Source: Paraburkholderia solisilvae (GTDB taxonomy: Bacteria > Pseudomonadota > Gammaproteobacteria > Burkholderiales > Burkholderiaceae). From it: 64,000 nt of DNA. A program made the position numbers and the translations under genes. The stretch's first letter is position 1; every line of letters starts with the position of its first letter. Positions 26,712 through 35,920 of the stretch are shown one piece after another. The notes under the pieces are model-generated. The model did not search any database and was not told the DNA's origin. It was given only the letters and a program-made list of their open reading frames with translations. The stretch covers positions 62,001-126,000 of the forward strand of contig NZ_CADIKF010000014.1 of the NCBI RefSeq assembly GCF_902859875.1. Direction: 5' to 3'.

Positions 26712-27626
26712 ATGACCGCACCACAAGAACTGAAGCAGATCGTCTCGGAGGGCCTGCTGTCGTTCCCCGTCACCGATTTCGACCGCGACGGCAACTTCAA
26801 TGCGAAGACCTACGCGGAGCGCCTCGAATGGCTCGCGCCGTACGGGGCCACTGCGCTGTTCGCCGCCGGCGGCACCGGCGAGTTCTTTTCGCTGACGCCG
26901 GCCGAGTACACGGACGTCGTGCGCACCGCGGTCGAAACCTGTGCGGGCAAGGTGCCGATTCTGGCGGGCGCGGGCGGCCCGACGCGCACCGCAATCGCGT
27001 ATGCGAAGGAAGCGCAGCGCGTCGGTGCGAAGGGCGTGCTGCTGATGCCGCACTATCTGACCGAAGCGAGCCAGGACGGTATTGCCGCGCACGTCGAGCA
27101 GGTGTGCAAAGCAATCGATATCGGCGTGATCGTCTATAACCGCGCGAACTCGAAGCTCGGCGCAGACGTGCTCGCGCGTCTCGCGGACCGCTGCCCGAAT
27201 CTGATCGGCTTCAAGGACGGCGTCGGCGATATCGAAGCGATGGTGCAGATTCGCCGCAAGCTCGGCGACCGTTTCTCGTATCTTGGCGGTTTGCCGACCG
27301 CGGAAGTGTATGCGGCCGCGTATAAGGCGCTCGGCGTGCCGGTGTATTCGTCAGCGGTGTTCAACTTCATTCCGAAGACCGCGATGCAGTTCTACCGCGC
27401 GCTCGCCGCAGACGATCACGCGACGATCGGCCAACTGCTCGATACGTTTTTCCTGCCGTACCTCGACATCCGCAACCGCCGCGCGGGGTATGCGGTGAGT
27501 ATCGTCAAGGCGGGCGCGAAGCTGGTCGGCCGCGACGCGGGCCCGGTGCGTGCGCCGCTGACCGATCTGACCGACGCCGAGCTCGAGATGCTTGACACGC
27601 TGATCAAAAAAGTCGGCGCGCAGTAA
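26712..27626 (+). CDS. kdgD: 5-dehydro-4-deoxyglucarate dehydratase (decarboxylating)
   Basis: This class I aldolase-fold enzyme of 304 residues dehydrates and decarboxylates 5-keto-4-deoxy-D-glucarate to 2-oxoglutarate semialdehyde. It has the [10 protein letters not shown] substrate motif (53-62), Tyr142 in VIVYNR and the Schiff-base Lys168 in GFKDGVGD. The length equals the family norm. The ATG at 26712 is the family start; an earlier ATG at 26628 gives an implausible leader. It is followed after 159 bp by glucarate dehydratase, which makes its substrate. The 2-oxoglutarate semialdehyde dehydrogenase that should complete the route is not in the window. Confidence 0.93.
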   Translation: MTAPQELKQIVSEGLLSFPVTDFDRDGNFNAKTYAERLEWLAPYGATALFAAGGTGEFFSLTPAEYTDVVRTAVETCAGKVPILAGAGGPTRTAIAYAKEAQRVGAKGVLLMPHYLTEASQDGIAAHVEQVCKAIDIGVIVYNRANSKLGADVLARLADRCPNLIGFKDGVGDIEAMVQIRRKLGDRFSYLGGLPTAEVYAAAYKALGVPVYSSAVFNFIPKTAMQFYRALAADDHATIGQLLDTFFLPYLDIRNRRAGYAVSIVKAGAKLVGRDAGPVRAPLTDLTDAELEMLDTLIKKVGAQ

Positions 27627-27785
27627 TTCACGCGTTAACTCGTGCAGCGAATCGCACATTGAATTGACACGGCGGCGGCGGGCCGTGCGACGCTTTTCAT
27701 ACGCACCGCCGGTCGCCGCTCACACCGAGACTGCTTCGAACGCAGCCCCACATTGCGTCAACCGGTCACCTGATAGGCCACACCG

Positions 27786-29132
27786 ATGAATCTGCCGTCA
27801 CCCTCCGCTGATACGCCTGTCGTCACCGCGCTGACCGTCGTACCGGTCGCCGGCCGCGACAGCATGCTGCTCAATCTGAGCGGCGCACATGGTCCGTTCT
27901 TTACGCGCAATGTCGTGCTGATCGAGGACAGCGCCGGCCGCACCGGCATCGGCGAAGTGCCCGGCGGCGAGAAGATCCGCGCGGCGCTCGAACAGTCGCG
28001 CCCGCTCGTCATCGGCCAGCCGCTCGGCGCGTACAACGCGGTGCTCGAATCGGTGCGCGCGCAACTTTCCACAATCGACGACGGCGGACGCGGCCTGCAG
28101 ACTTTCGACTTGCGCGTCGGCGTGCATGCGGTCACTGCGATCGAAGCGGCGCTGCTCGATCTGCTCGGGCAGTTTCTCGGCGTGCCGGTCGCCGCGCTGC
28201 TCGGCGAAGGCATCCAGCGCCGGTCGGTGCCGGTGCTCGGCTACCTGTTCTATATCGCCGATCCGGGCAAGACCGATTTGCCGTATCTGCGTGAAGCGGA
28301 CCCGAGCGATGCATGGGACGCGGTGCGTCGTAACGAAGCGCTGACGGCGGAAGCGATCGTGCGTCTGGCCGAAGCCGCGCATGCGCGTTACGGCTTCAAC
28401 GATTTCAAACTGAAGGGCGGGGTGTTGCAGGGCGATGCGGAAATCGAAGCGGTCACCGCGCTCGCGGAACGTTTCCCGGATGCGCGCATCACGCTCGATC
28501 CGAACGGCGCGTGGTCGCTTGCCGAAGCGATCCGCCTGTGCCGCGACCAGCACGACGTGCTCGCTTACGCGGAAGACCCGTGCGGCGCCGAGAACGGTTT
28601 TTCAGGCCGTGAAGTGATGGCCGAATTCCGCCGCGCGACGAACCTGCCGACGGCGACCAATATGATCGCGACCGACTGGCGGCAATTCACCCACGCGCTG
28701 CGCTTGAACGCAGTCGACATTCCGCTCGCGGACCCGCATTTCTGGACGATGCGCGGCTCGGTGCGCGTCGCACAGACCTGCGCGGACTGGGGGCTCACAT
28801 GGGGCTCGCACTCGAACAATCACTTCGATATTTCGCTCGCGATGTTCACGCACGTCGCGGCCGCGGCGCCGGGCCGCATCACCGCCATCGATACGCACTG
28901 GATCTGGCAGGACGGCCAGCGCCTGACGCGCGAGCCGCTGCTGATCGAGCAAGGGCAGATCGCGCTGCCGCAAAAGCCGGGGCTGGGCATTGAAGTCGAT
29001 CATGCGCGGCTCGAAGAGGCGCATCAGTTGTATCTGCAGCACGGCCTCGGTGCGCGTGACGATGCGGTCGCGATGCAGTATCTGATTCCGGACTGGAGGT
29101 TCGACAACAAGCGGCCGGCGCTTGTCAGATAG
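27786..29132 (+). CDS. gudD: D-glucarate dehydratase
   Basis: The 448-residue enolase-superfamily enzyme removes water from D-glucarate to give 5-keto-4-deoxy-D-glucarate. Visible catalytic parts are the KxK pair in FKLKGG (K208, K210), metal ligands D238 and N240 in LDPNGAW and E263 in AEDPCG, and the general base His342 in [10 protein letters not shown]. Length agrees with bacterial GudD. It lies downstream of kdgD on the same strand; the 159-bp gap has no terminator, so the two are probably one unit under the operator at 26595. Confidence 0.94.
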   Translation: MNLPSPSADTPVVTALTVVPVAGRDSMLLNLSGAHGPFFTRNVVLIEDSAGRTGIGEVPGGEKIRAALEQSRPLVIGQPLGAYNAVLESVRAQLSTIDDGGRGLQTFDLRVGVHAVTAIEAALLDLLGQFLGVPVAALLGEGIQRRSVPVLGYLFYIADPGKTDLPYLREADPSDAWDAVRRNEALTAEAIVRLAEAAHARYGFNDFKLKGGVLQGDAEIEAVTALAERFPDARITLDPNGAWSLAEAIRLCRDQHDVLAYAEDPCGAENGFSGREVMAEFRRATNLPTATNMIATDWRQFTHALRLNAVDIPLADPHFWTMRGSVRVAQTCADWGLTWGSHSNNHFDISLAMFTHVAAAAPGRITAIDTHWIWQDGQRLTREPLLIEQGQIALPQKPGLGIEVDHARLEEAHQLYLQHGLGARDDAVAMQYLIPDWRFDNKRPALVR

Positions 29133-29362
29133 GCCGCTGTGCACCCACCGCTTAGGCTTTGGTCACCGCCGGTACGTTCTCCTGTTCACTTCCTTAGTCG
29201 TCGAGCGATTTTGTTGACGCCAATCTACTTCGAAAACCAGATTGGAATCAGTCAACAATTGTTAATTCGCCGGACCGGGAAGGACAGTTTGCCATTTGCT
29301 GGCTGAAAAGCCGTTAGAGTACGGCAGGACGTAATAGGGCGTCCGATCACATGGAGGCAATG

Positions 29363-29587
29363 ATGGGAATCCTGGATGAAGTCGGCAAGATTGGTGGCGC
29401 CATCGCAGCTGTGGAGGCGGTGGAAAAGGTCGATCCTGATGCTGGTCTGCTGACGAAGGCCGTTGCAGCGGTTGCAGGGTTCGAAGGTGCCAAGGCGCTC
29501 GAGGGTCTTGTCGAGAAGAAGGAAGGCGATGCTGCCGATACCGCCGATAGTGCCGCTTCGCAGGACGATGGCGCAGTCGGGACTTGA
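29363..29587 (+). CDS. Small acidic protein of unknown function
   Basis: The product of 74 residues starts MGILDEVGKIGGAIAAVEAVE and is Ala/Gly/Glu-rich, probably helical, with a disordered acidic tail (GDAADTADSAASQDD). No signal peptide and no known family. A GGAGG site lies five bases before ATG 29363; ATG 29360 is adjacent. A perfect palindrome AACAATTGTT (29254-29263) lies about 100 bp upstream. The gene is alone, between gudD and a region of unclear content. Confidence 0.55.
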   Translation: MGILDEVGKIGGAIAAVEAVEKVDPDAGLLTKAVAAVAGFEGAKALEGLVEKKEGDAADTADSAASQDDGAVGT

Positions 29588-30081
29588 CGTGGCAAGGACG
29601 TGCTGTTTGCGTCCCGACAACAGGCGGGCCGCACCATGCGGCTCGCCTTCCCGCTGAGGTAGCGATTGACCCATACAGTGCGGCTTCGGCGGCAGGCACC
29701 TTCGCCAGTTGCTGTCGGGTGTGGCAGTCGTCGATGGTCAGGAGCGAGTCTGTCGTCAGGGAACAGACGTGCCCGCCGAATTCTGGGTGCGCAATACTTA
29801 GCTCATGGAACGAGTTGCCGCAGTTGGAGAATCCGCCGAGTCTGACCCACGGCGGGTAGCTCGCACCGTGTCCTTGCCCGCGACGCTGCCGGATCAGCCG
29901 TTCACGAAGCTCGCGCGTCTCGGCTGCACGATATCTGCCCACCACGAAAGCCGATCTGAAAAGCCATCGCTATACAACTTTATTTTGTCTCAACAAGTCC
30001 CTCTCGGCGCGTGTTCCGTCGCGCTGGCGGTGCGCGCTCTTTTATTGGCGCGAGCGCAGTCGTCGTCCTGACCGGGTCGCT
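29588..30081. other. Gap with a protein-like reading on the minus strand
   Basis: No gene is supported on the plus strand over these 494 bp. On the minus strand a frame from 29945 to about 29640 reads like a natural protein sequence (GGFSNCGNSFHELSIAHP, then CHTRQQLAKVPAAEAALYGS) but continues antisense through the small gene at 29363. It may be the translation of a dispersed intergenic repeat or a degraded gene. It has no good ribosome site. Confidence 0.35.
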
Positions 30082-30906
30082 TTATTCAGCCGCCCGGTAT
30101 TGACCGGGTGTCATACCCATGATCGCCTTGAAGGCCCGGGTCAGATGGGCCTGATCGGCGAACCCCGTGACGGCTGCGATATCGGCGAGCGAACGATGGT
30201 CGCGCAGCATGTCGCGCGCAGCGCGGATGCGCGCCTGGGTTTGATAGGCGTGCGGCGTGAGGCCCAAGGTGTGCTGGAATGCGCGCAAGAGCCGGAACGG
30301 CGGAATGGACGTGGTGGCCGCCAGTTCATCGAGCGTCACTTTGTCTGCGAGGTGTCCCTCGAGATAGCTGCGCACGGTTTCAACCGCGCCGGGCTCGCGC
30401 GAACGTTCGGGCATGGAGACTGAAACCTCCGAATGCCTCAGCAAAAGCCGCGCAATGAGCGTCACCATCCACGATTGCCGCTCGAGCGGCGAGGTCTCGA
30501 TCTCCGAGCGAATATGCAGTTCGAGCAGTTCGCGTGCGGCGTCGGCATCTTCGAATGTCGGTCCGCGAAAAACGACAGCGGACGCCGGCGCATGCCTGCG
30601 TAACTCGTCGGCCGTGCTTTGCACGATTTCCGGATGAAGATGGATGGTCCGGCAGCGCCAGCCTTCCTGTGCGGCGGGCGTTCCGTAGTGCGCTTCTTCC
30701 GCGTTGATAAGGGTAAAGGAACCCGCCTTTGCCACGCCCTGCCGCGAGCGCGTACGAAGATTGATCGCACCTTGCACGACCAGCCCGAGACTCACTTCTT
30801 CATGCGAGTGCCACGGATAAATGTGGCCCACGTAGTTGCCCTTGAGCATCTCCGCATCGCGAAGGTCCGACAGCCGCCAAACCTTGACATGTGTGTCATT
30901 CGACAT
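30082..30906 (-). CDS. AraC-family transcriptional regulator
   Basis: The 274-residue protein has an N-terminal cupin-like effector domain with HIYPWHSHEEVSLGLVVQG (about 30-48) and the hydrophobic HLHPE segment. It ends in a C-terminal double helix-turn-helix with IPPFRLLRAFQHTLGLTPHAYQ and FADQAHLTRAFKAIMGMTPGQYR. ATG at 30906 was chosen because GAGG lies six bases upstream, rather than the earlier in-frame start at 30948. This AraC subgroup often controls an adjacent exporter gene, but its neighbours are a flavoprotein in the opposite direction and a gap. The target is unknown. Confidence 0.87.
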   Translation of the reverse strand: MSNDTHVKVWRLSDLRDAEMLKGNYVGHIYPWHSHEEVSLGLVVQGAINLRTRSRQGVAKAGSFTLINAEEAHYGTPAAQEGWRCRTIHLHPEIVQSTADELRRHAPASAVVFRGPTFEDADAARELLELHIRSEIETSPLERQSWMVTLIARLLLRHSEVSVSMPERSREPGAVETVRSYLEGHLADKVTLDELAATTSIPPFRLLRAFQHTLGLTPHAYQTQARIRAARDMLRDHRSLADIAAVTGFADQAHLTRAFKAIMGMTPGQYRAAE

Positions 30907-31381
30907 ACTAACCTCTGAACTTCGCCAGCCCCATTCGACTACCGGCATTCAAGCGTATTTGCGTCTCCCGTGCATGTCAACGTGAATCCCTGTCGTGAGC
31001 GCCGTGTCCGAACAATTTAATCAAACGGCCGTCCCGACACGTTTCACCCGCAACGCAATCGCGCACGCGCGCTCCGGCAGGTATCGCTTGCCAGCCCACG
31101 GTAGCACGTGGCGCACAGGGCTGTCTTGAAGAATCCTGCAAGCGGCTCCGGTGCGGGAAGCATCTGATCTGTCGCTCGCCGCGTCGTCTTTCATGATGCC
31201 GACGAACGGACGCCGCGCCGCAGGATTGTTCAATACGGCTTCACATGCTCGCCACTATCGTGGCCCCCGACGGTTGTGCTGCAAGTCGGGCGCACGACCG
31301 GTACGCCGAATCACGATGGCATTGAAGCCATCGCTCGGCACACCGTGTTTCTCAGCAATCCGGAAATGGCAGCGAAGTGAA
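30907..31381. other. Divergent control region
   Basis: These 475 bp lie between the AraC regulator and the flavoprotein gene, which diverge. A 70-codon minus-strand frame at 31021-31233 has no ribosome site and no family features. I see no clear operator. Both promoters should lie here. Confidence 0.4.
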
Positions 31382-32896
31382 ATGATGACTCAAAGCAGAA
31401 CTCTGGCAATAGTGGGCGGCGGCGCAGCAGGCGTCGCGACGTTTATCGCGATGGTCAGGCGTCGCGCGGCAAAAACGATTTATATCATCGAACCTCGGCC
31501 CATCGGCGCCGGCATTGTGTTCGGCAGTCTTGACGAGGATCTGCTCTGCAATACGTCGGTTGCGATCATGTCGGTGATTCAGGACAACCCCGACGATTTT
31601 CTCGACTATCTTCGAGCGAAGGGGCGCCACGCGATGCCGGAAACTTTCGCTCCGCGCGCGTGGGTAGGCGAGTACCTGACCGACCGCTTTCGCGAATACA
31701 CCGGGATCGCCGCCCAATATGGCATCGACGTGATCGACTTGCCTTATCGGTTCCAGTCGCTGCGCGTAATCGACGAGCGTGCTTACTCGCTGAAGCTGAG
31801 CGACACCGTGATGACCCGCTCGATCACGGTGAGCGCCGTCGTCTTCTGTACCGGTTTCGGCGCTCCGCGCGTTCCCGAGCCGCTGAAGTGTCACGCGGGG
31901 CATCGCACATTGATTGGCTGTCCGTACCCCGAAAGAGACATGCTGAAGCGCATTCCGGCCGACTCCAGGGTACTGGTGGTCGGCAGCAGGCTTTCGGCGA
32001 TCGATACGGCTGTTCTGCTTGGCCGCGAACAGCATCGGGTCGCGATGGTGTCGCCGTCCGGTACGTTGCCCGCGGTGCGCGCCAACTCGCTTCGCAACGA
32101 GCGATATCAGCTTGAACAGGCGTCCCTCGAAGCGCTTCTCACGCGCTGGAAGCCGGGCACCGCCACGACGTACCCGGCGGCACTCAAACATGCGTACCTG
32201 AAGTACGTCGCGCGTCAGCTCTGCGGCTATGTGGGGAAGTCGTGGCGCAAGCACTTCGCGGCTTCGGAACACTATGACGCGAGACTGCGAGACGAGATCG
32301 CCCTTGCCGAACGAGGGCAGAATCGATGGCAGGATCTGCTTGTCGACCTGGTTGAGAAAGTCAACGCGACCTATACACGAAGCGAGCCGCGTTTCGACGG
32401 CGGATTTCACCCCGCGTTCGCTGAAAGCATCGAACGTTATCTGACGGCCGTTGCGCTACCCAATGCGAAAAAACTGATGAGCCTGATCGATGAGGGCAGG
32501 CTGACCGTCAACAAGGGCCGATTGATTTGTGTGGACGTATTGAGGAACGAACGTGCGCCCTGGCGCGTGGATTGGGGCGACGGCCCGCAACGCTTTGACG
32601 CGCTCGTGCTTGCGGCCGGATTCCACCTTCCGCAGTTCGTCGTGAATGACGCCGGCGAGCTGGAAATAAGCGAGAACGGTGAAGGGGCGAAAGCTGCGGT
32701 CGGTGTCTCGCGTGAACTGAGGGCCGATTCGTCCCGCTTGCCGGGCGCGACGTCCATCTGGTTCATCGGGCCGCCTGCGCATGCGCGGGTGCCCATGCCG
32801 AACGCGCTGTTCGTGGTGGCGGCGCAAGCGGAGCGGGTCGCGGCAGCACTTGCAGGGAACGGTCAGCACGCGGTCCGTGAGGCAAGCCCTGCCTAA
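31382..32896 (+). CDS. FAD/NAD(P)-binding protein of the PF13454-like flavoprotein group
   Basis: The protein of about 504 residues begins with LAIVGGGAAGVATFIAMVRR, an FAD-binding GxGxxG. It contains GAGIVFGSLDEDLLCNT, and a second nucleotide motif VLVVGSRLSAIDTAVLLG near 200. This matches stand-alone FAD-NAD(P)-binding flavoproteins (YdhS-like), whose reaction is mostly unknown; some are N-hydroxylating or bacillithiol/quinone-linked. ATG at 31382 or 31385 with a GAAGTGA site is the likely start. It is divergent from the AraC regulator, which may control it. Confidence 0.72.
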   Translation: MMTQSRTLAIVGGGAAGVATFIAMVRRRAAKTIYIIEPRPIGAGIVFGSLDEDLLCNTSVAIMSVIQDNPDDFLDYLRAKGRHAMPETFAPRAWVGEYLTDRFREYTGIAAQYGIDVIDLPYRFQSLRVIDERAYSLKLSDTVMTRSITVSAVVFCTGFGAPRVPEPLKCHAGHRTLIGCPYPERDMLKRIPADSRVLVVGSRLSAIDTAVLLGREQHRVAMVSPSGTLPAVRANSLRNERYQLEQASLEALLTRWKPGTATTYPAALKHAYLKYVARQLCGYVGKSWRKHFAASEHYDARLRDEIALAERGQNRWQDLLVDLVEKVNATYTRSEPRFDGGFHPAFAESIERYLTAVALPNAKKLMSLIDEGRLTVNKGRLICVDVLRNERAPWRVDWGDGPQRFDALVLAAGFHLPQFVVNDAGELEISENGEGAKAAVGVSRELRADSSRLPGATSIWFIGPPAHARVPMPNALFVVAAQAERVAAALAGNGQHAVREASPA

Positions 32897-33092
32897 AGCG
32901 GGTGGGCGGAACGGAGGAGGCCGGTGTGCCTGGGCGCGTTGGGACACGCGGCAGCGGCGAGCGGCTCACGGGCGTGCGGATCGCAATTTTCAGTATCGCG
33001 AAGTAAACGGTGTGCCGGTTCGATGCCGGGTGGGGCCACCGGCTCGCGACCCGCGGTATGGCGCCGCGGGTCGCGGCAAGCGCCGCTTGAAG

Positions 33093-33524
33093 TCAGTGCT
33101 TGTAACCCTGCCGCGCAAGCAGTTTCCACGCGCCGTCGTTCTGCTTCTGCCACACCGTCAGCACGTCGAAGTCGACCTCGGCGAGCTTGCCGGCCGACTC
33201 GGTCGTGCCGTTGAAGTGATCGCGGATCACCGCGTCGCCGCCCGTCACAGTCGTCACCGTCTGCGTCAGATCGATCCGCTTGTAGCGCGTCTGGCCGCTG
33301 GCGATCGTATCGATAAACTCCGCCTGGTTCTGCACCTTGCCGCTCGAATGGCCGTAGGTGAGCGTGTCGGCGGTCAGCGTTTTCATCTGCTGCGCGTTGC
33401 CGGCGATCATCGCGGCTGACAGGCGGTTCATCGCGTCGTTCACCGCACTTTCGTCGGCTGTGCTTGCCCATGCGCCCGGGCACGCGAGTCCGGCTGCGAC
33501 CACCATCAACAGTTTTTTTATCAT
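33093..33524 (-). CDS. Exported NTF2-like protein (DUF4440/SnoaL type)
   Basis: The 143-residue precursor has a signal peptide (MIKKLLMVVAAGLACPGAWA) and a small alpha/beta cone-fold domain with AMNRLSAAMIAGNAQQMKTLTADTL and LTVWQKQNDGAWKLLARQG, the pattern of NTF2-like proteins. Function is unknown. ATG at 33524 has AGGA eight bases upstream; ATG at 33530 is possible. It lies 44 bp after the gudP-like gene on the same strand and may be cotranscribed with it, so it could be part of the glucarate regulon. Confidence 0.68.
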   Translation of the reverse strand: MIKKLLMVVAAGLACPGAWASTADESAVNDAMNRLSAAMIAGNAQQMKTLTADTLTYGHSSGKVQNQAEFIDTIASGQTRYKRIDLTQTVTTVTGGDAVIRDHFNGTTESAGKLAEVDFDVLTVWQKQNDGAWKLLARQGYKH

Positions 33525-33568
33525 CGTCATCGTCCTTTCCTTGTTTGCGATTGAACGGCGTGCTGGGC

Positions 33569-35050
33569 TCAATGCGCCGCGACCGAGCGGGTCAGCACCA
33601 TCCGCTTGATGTCGCCGACCACGAACAGATAGCAGAGCACCGCGACCACCGCGTTTGCACCGATAAACACCAGCGCCGAATTGAACGAGCCCGAGCCTTG
33701 CACGAGGTATCCGATCACAATCGGCGTCGTGATGCCGGCGACATTGCCGAATGCGTTGAAAAGCGATGCGCACACGCCGCCTGCTTCGAGCGGCGCGGTA
33801 TCCGACACGACGGCCCAGCCGAGCGCGCCGATACCTTTGCCGAAAAATGCGGCCGCCATGATCGCGACCACGAGGAACTCTGAATCGACGTAGTTGCACG
33901 CGATCATGCAGGTCGACAGCAGCATGCCGAGCACAATCGGCGTCTTGCGCGCGAAGCTCGCACTATGGCCGCGCTTGATGAGCGCATCGGAAATCACGCC
34001 GCCGAGCACGCCGCCGAGGAATCCGCATACCGCCGGAATCGAGGCGACGAAGCCCGCCTTCAAGATCGACATATGACGTTGCTGGACGAGGTAAATCGGA
34101 AACCACGTGAGAAAGAAGTAGGTGAGTGCGTTGATGCAGTACTGCGCGATAAAAATGCCGAGCAGCATGCGGCTGCCGAGCATTTCGCGAATCGATGCGC
34201 CCATCGGCACTTTGGCGGGCTGGTTCGCGCGCACTGCAGCCGCGCTGCCCTGGGTTTCGCGCGTTTCCAGATCGACCAGCGCGCCGCCTGCCTCGATATA
34301 GCGCAGCTCGGCGTCGTTTACGCGCGGATGGTCCTTCGGCGCGTACACGGATTTCAGCCAGACGCCGGTCATCACGATGCCGAGCGCGCCCATTGCGACG
34401 AACACATACGGCCAGCCGAACCGGTGCACGATCCAGCCCATGATCGGCGTGAACAACACGGCGGCGAAATACTGCGCCGCGTTGAAGATGGCGGCAGCGG
34501 TGCCGCGCTCGGCGCTCGGGAACCACGACGACGTCAGACGGCTGTTGCCGGGAAACGCGGGCGCTTCGGCGAGGCCCATCGCGAAGCGCAGCGCGAACAT
34601 CACGGTGACGGCCGCGCCGGCGGCGAGACCCGCGACCAGCCCCTGCGACAGCGTGAAGATCGACCACGCGAGCAGGCTGAACGCATACACGCGCTTGGTG
34701 CCGAAGCGGTCGAGCAGGCGGCCGCCCGGCAACTGGCCGATCACATAGGCCCACGCGAACGCGGAGAAGATGTAGCCCATCGAGACCGGCGTGAGGCCGA
34801 GCGCGTGCTGCATCGCGTTGCCCGCAATCGACAGGCTCGCGCGGTCCGCATAGTTGATGGTCGTGATGAAGAACAGCATGAACAGGATGAACCAGCGCAC
34901 CCGCGTGCGCCGTTGGTCGCGCACGGCCGCCCCGGCGGCGGATTCGCGAAGACTCGCGAGCGCGGCCTGCGCGCCGGCGGCGGGCGCTCCCGCCGAGTGA
35001 CCCGACGGTATGCCGGTGGGCGAGCGCTTGGCCTGATCGATGTGCTCCAC
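33569..35050 (-). CDS. gudP: GudP-like D-glucarate/galactarate MFS importer
   Basis: The 493-residue protein has a 45-residue Ala/Gly-rich leader and then an ACS-family facilitator with RVRWFILFMLFFITTINYADRASLSI, FGTKRVYAFSLLAWSIFTL, and RFAMGLAEAPAFPGNSRLTSSWFPSAERGTAAAIF. These are typical of GudP and GarP. It imports glucarate or galactarate with protons. It is 5 kb beyond gudD, but an operator-like site identical in core to those before kdgD and the regulator lies 28 bp upstream. With the ACS transporter at 24025 this gives two importers for one pathway. Confidence 0.87.
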   Translation of the reverse strand: MEHIDQAKRSPTGIPSGHSAGAPAAGAQAALASLRESAAGAAVRDQRRTRVRWFILFMLFFITTINYADRASLSIAGNAMQHALGLTPVSMGYIFSAFAWAYVIGQLPGGRLLDRFGTKRVYAFSLLAWSIFTLSQGLVAGLAAGAAVTVMFALRFAMGLAEAPAFPGNSRLTSSWFPSAERGTAAAIFNAAQYFAAVLFTPIMGWIVHRFGWPYVFVAMGALGIVMTGVWLKSVYAPKDHPRVNDAELRYIEAGGALVDLETRETQGSAAAVRANQPAKVPMGASIREMLGSRMLLGIFIAQYCINALTYFFLTWFPIYLVQQRHMSILKAGFVASIPAVCGFLGGVLGGVISDALIKRGHSASFARKTPIVLGMLLSTCMIACNYVDSEFLVVAIMAAAFFGKGIGALGWAVVSDTAPLEAGGVCASLFNAFGNVAGITTPIVIGYLVQGSGSFNSALVFIGANAVVAVLCYLFVVGDIKRMVLTRSVAAH

Positions 35051-35077
35051 TCATGTCTCCTGTATTCGAAGTGATAA

Positions 35078-35090
35078 GTCATCGTACAAC
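35078..35090. promoter_or_regulatory. FadR-type operator ahead of gudP
   Basis: GTCATCGTACAAC contains TCGTACAA, the TNGT-ACNA core. It lies 28 bp upstream of the GudP-like start, where it could block the ribosome/promoter region. It links this distant importer to the glucarate regulator at 25701. Confidence 0.6.
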
Positions 35091-35220
35091 AAGCGCTATT
35101 ATCGTGTGTTGTCGAGGAAAAGAAATCAGCGGGTTAACCCGTGTCTATCACGCGTATTGGCGGGGCATCAGCGGATTTGAGCGATTTGGGGCATCTGTTT
35201 GAACAGCCTTGCTTATATAT

Positions 35221-35233
35221 GTCATCGTACAAG
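35221..35233. promoter_or_regulatory. FadR-type operator ahead of a hydrolase remnant
   Basis: GTCATCGTACAAG, preceded by CTTATATAT, is the same as the site before the regulator and nearly the same with its flank as the site before kdgD. It is 131 bp from the gudP operator and directly before the degraded hydrolase. It may be the second half of a two-site gudP control region or what remains of the promoter of a lost gene. Confidence 0.5.
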
Positions 35234-35254
35234 AACAATCGAATTGTCACGACG

Positions 35255-35530
35255 GACCCGGCGCGCCGCGATGCCGCGCGGCTGCGCGGCGTGCCGCCTC
35301 TGTTCGTATGGGGCGACTATCTCGACCAGCAGGCGTTCTGGGTACATTCGCTGCCGCAATCACGCCGCTGGTGCGAGGCGCTCGCGGCAGCCGGAAGCGA
35401 CGCCGAATGGATCGACTTGCCGGCGCGCGGTATCAAGGGCAACAGCCGCGCGCCGATGGCCGACGACAACAGCGACGATATTGCCGTGCTCGTGCTCGAC
35501 TGGTTACGCGTGCGCAACCTGGTCGGTTAG
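35255..35530 (+). pseudogene. C-terminal remnant of an alpha/beta hydrolase
   Basis: The last 90 or so residues of an open frame read like the C-terminal part of a bacterial esterase: GVPPLFVWGDYLDQQAFW, WCEALAAAGSDAEWIDLPARGIKGNS, DDNSDDIAVLVLDWL. In that family the segment after GNS carries the catalytic histidine (GNSHM), but here it is GNSRAP, so the residue is lost. The N-terminal two thirds, with the nucleophile elbow, is missing; sequence before 35255 is unrelated and carries an operator-like site. Probably a decayed gene once in the glucarate regulon. Confidence 0.6.
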
Positions 35531-35920
35531 CCGAGATCGATTACCAGAGACCGAATAGCAGAGACCGAACAGCAGTCGTCAATTGACGGCTAGACGTAGG
35601 GCACTTCGCCAATGCGTTTTTCTGCAGCGCGCTTCGCTGTCCACCGAGCGAGCGTGCTGTTGCATGACGACGCGCCATCGCGATACGCGTGTCCCAACGC
35701 ATCACAGTTGCCATTAAGAGAACGCCAATTCGTCAATTGCGAAAGTGCGCCGCAGCTTGGCTCACCAGCGCTTTGCCTGCTGGCCCTTTGCGGCCCGCAG
35801 GCGTGATCCGGACACGCGGAATATCCATCATCGTCAAGCGTTAAAAGTGTTGAGGGCGGCGCGACATAACGCCCCATCGCCTCTAACCGACGCACAACTT
35901 TCGGTGGTTCGGATTTCGCC
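35531..35920. other. Gap with a possible minus-strand frame
   Basis: About 390 bp without a supported gene. A minus-strand frame of about 110 codons (from 35922, MAKSEPPKVV, to 35590) has a plausible C-terminal AYRDGASSCNSTLARW but no ribosome site and no family. GC content is lower than in surrounding genes. It would overlap the start of the next gene on the other strand. Confidence 0.35.

Noticed and set aside
31021..31233. A 70-codon minus-strand frame in the divergent control region
   Set aside because: No ribosome site and no recognisable features; it lies where two promoters are expected.
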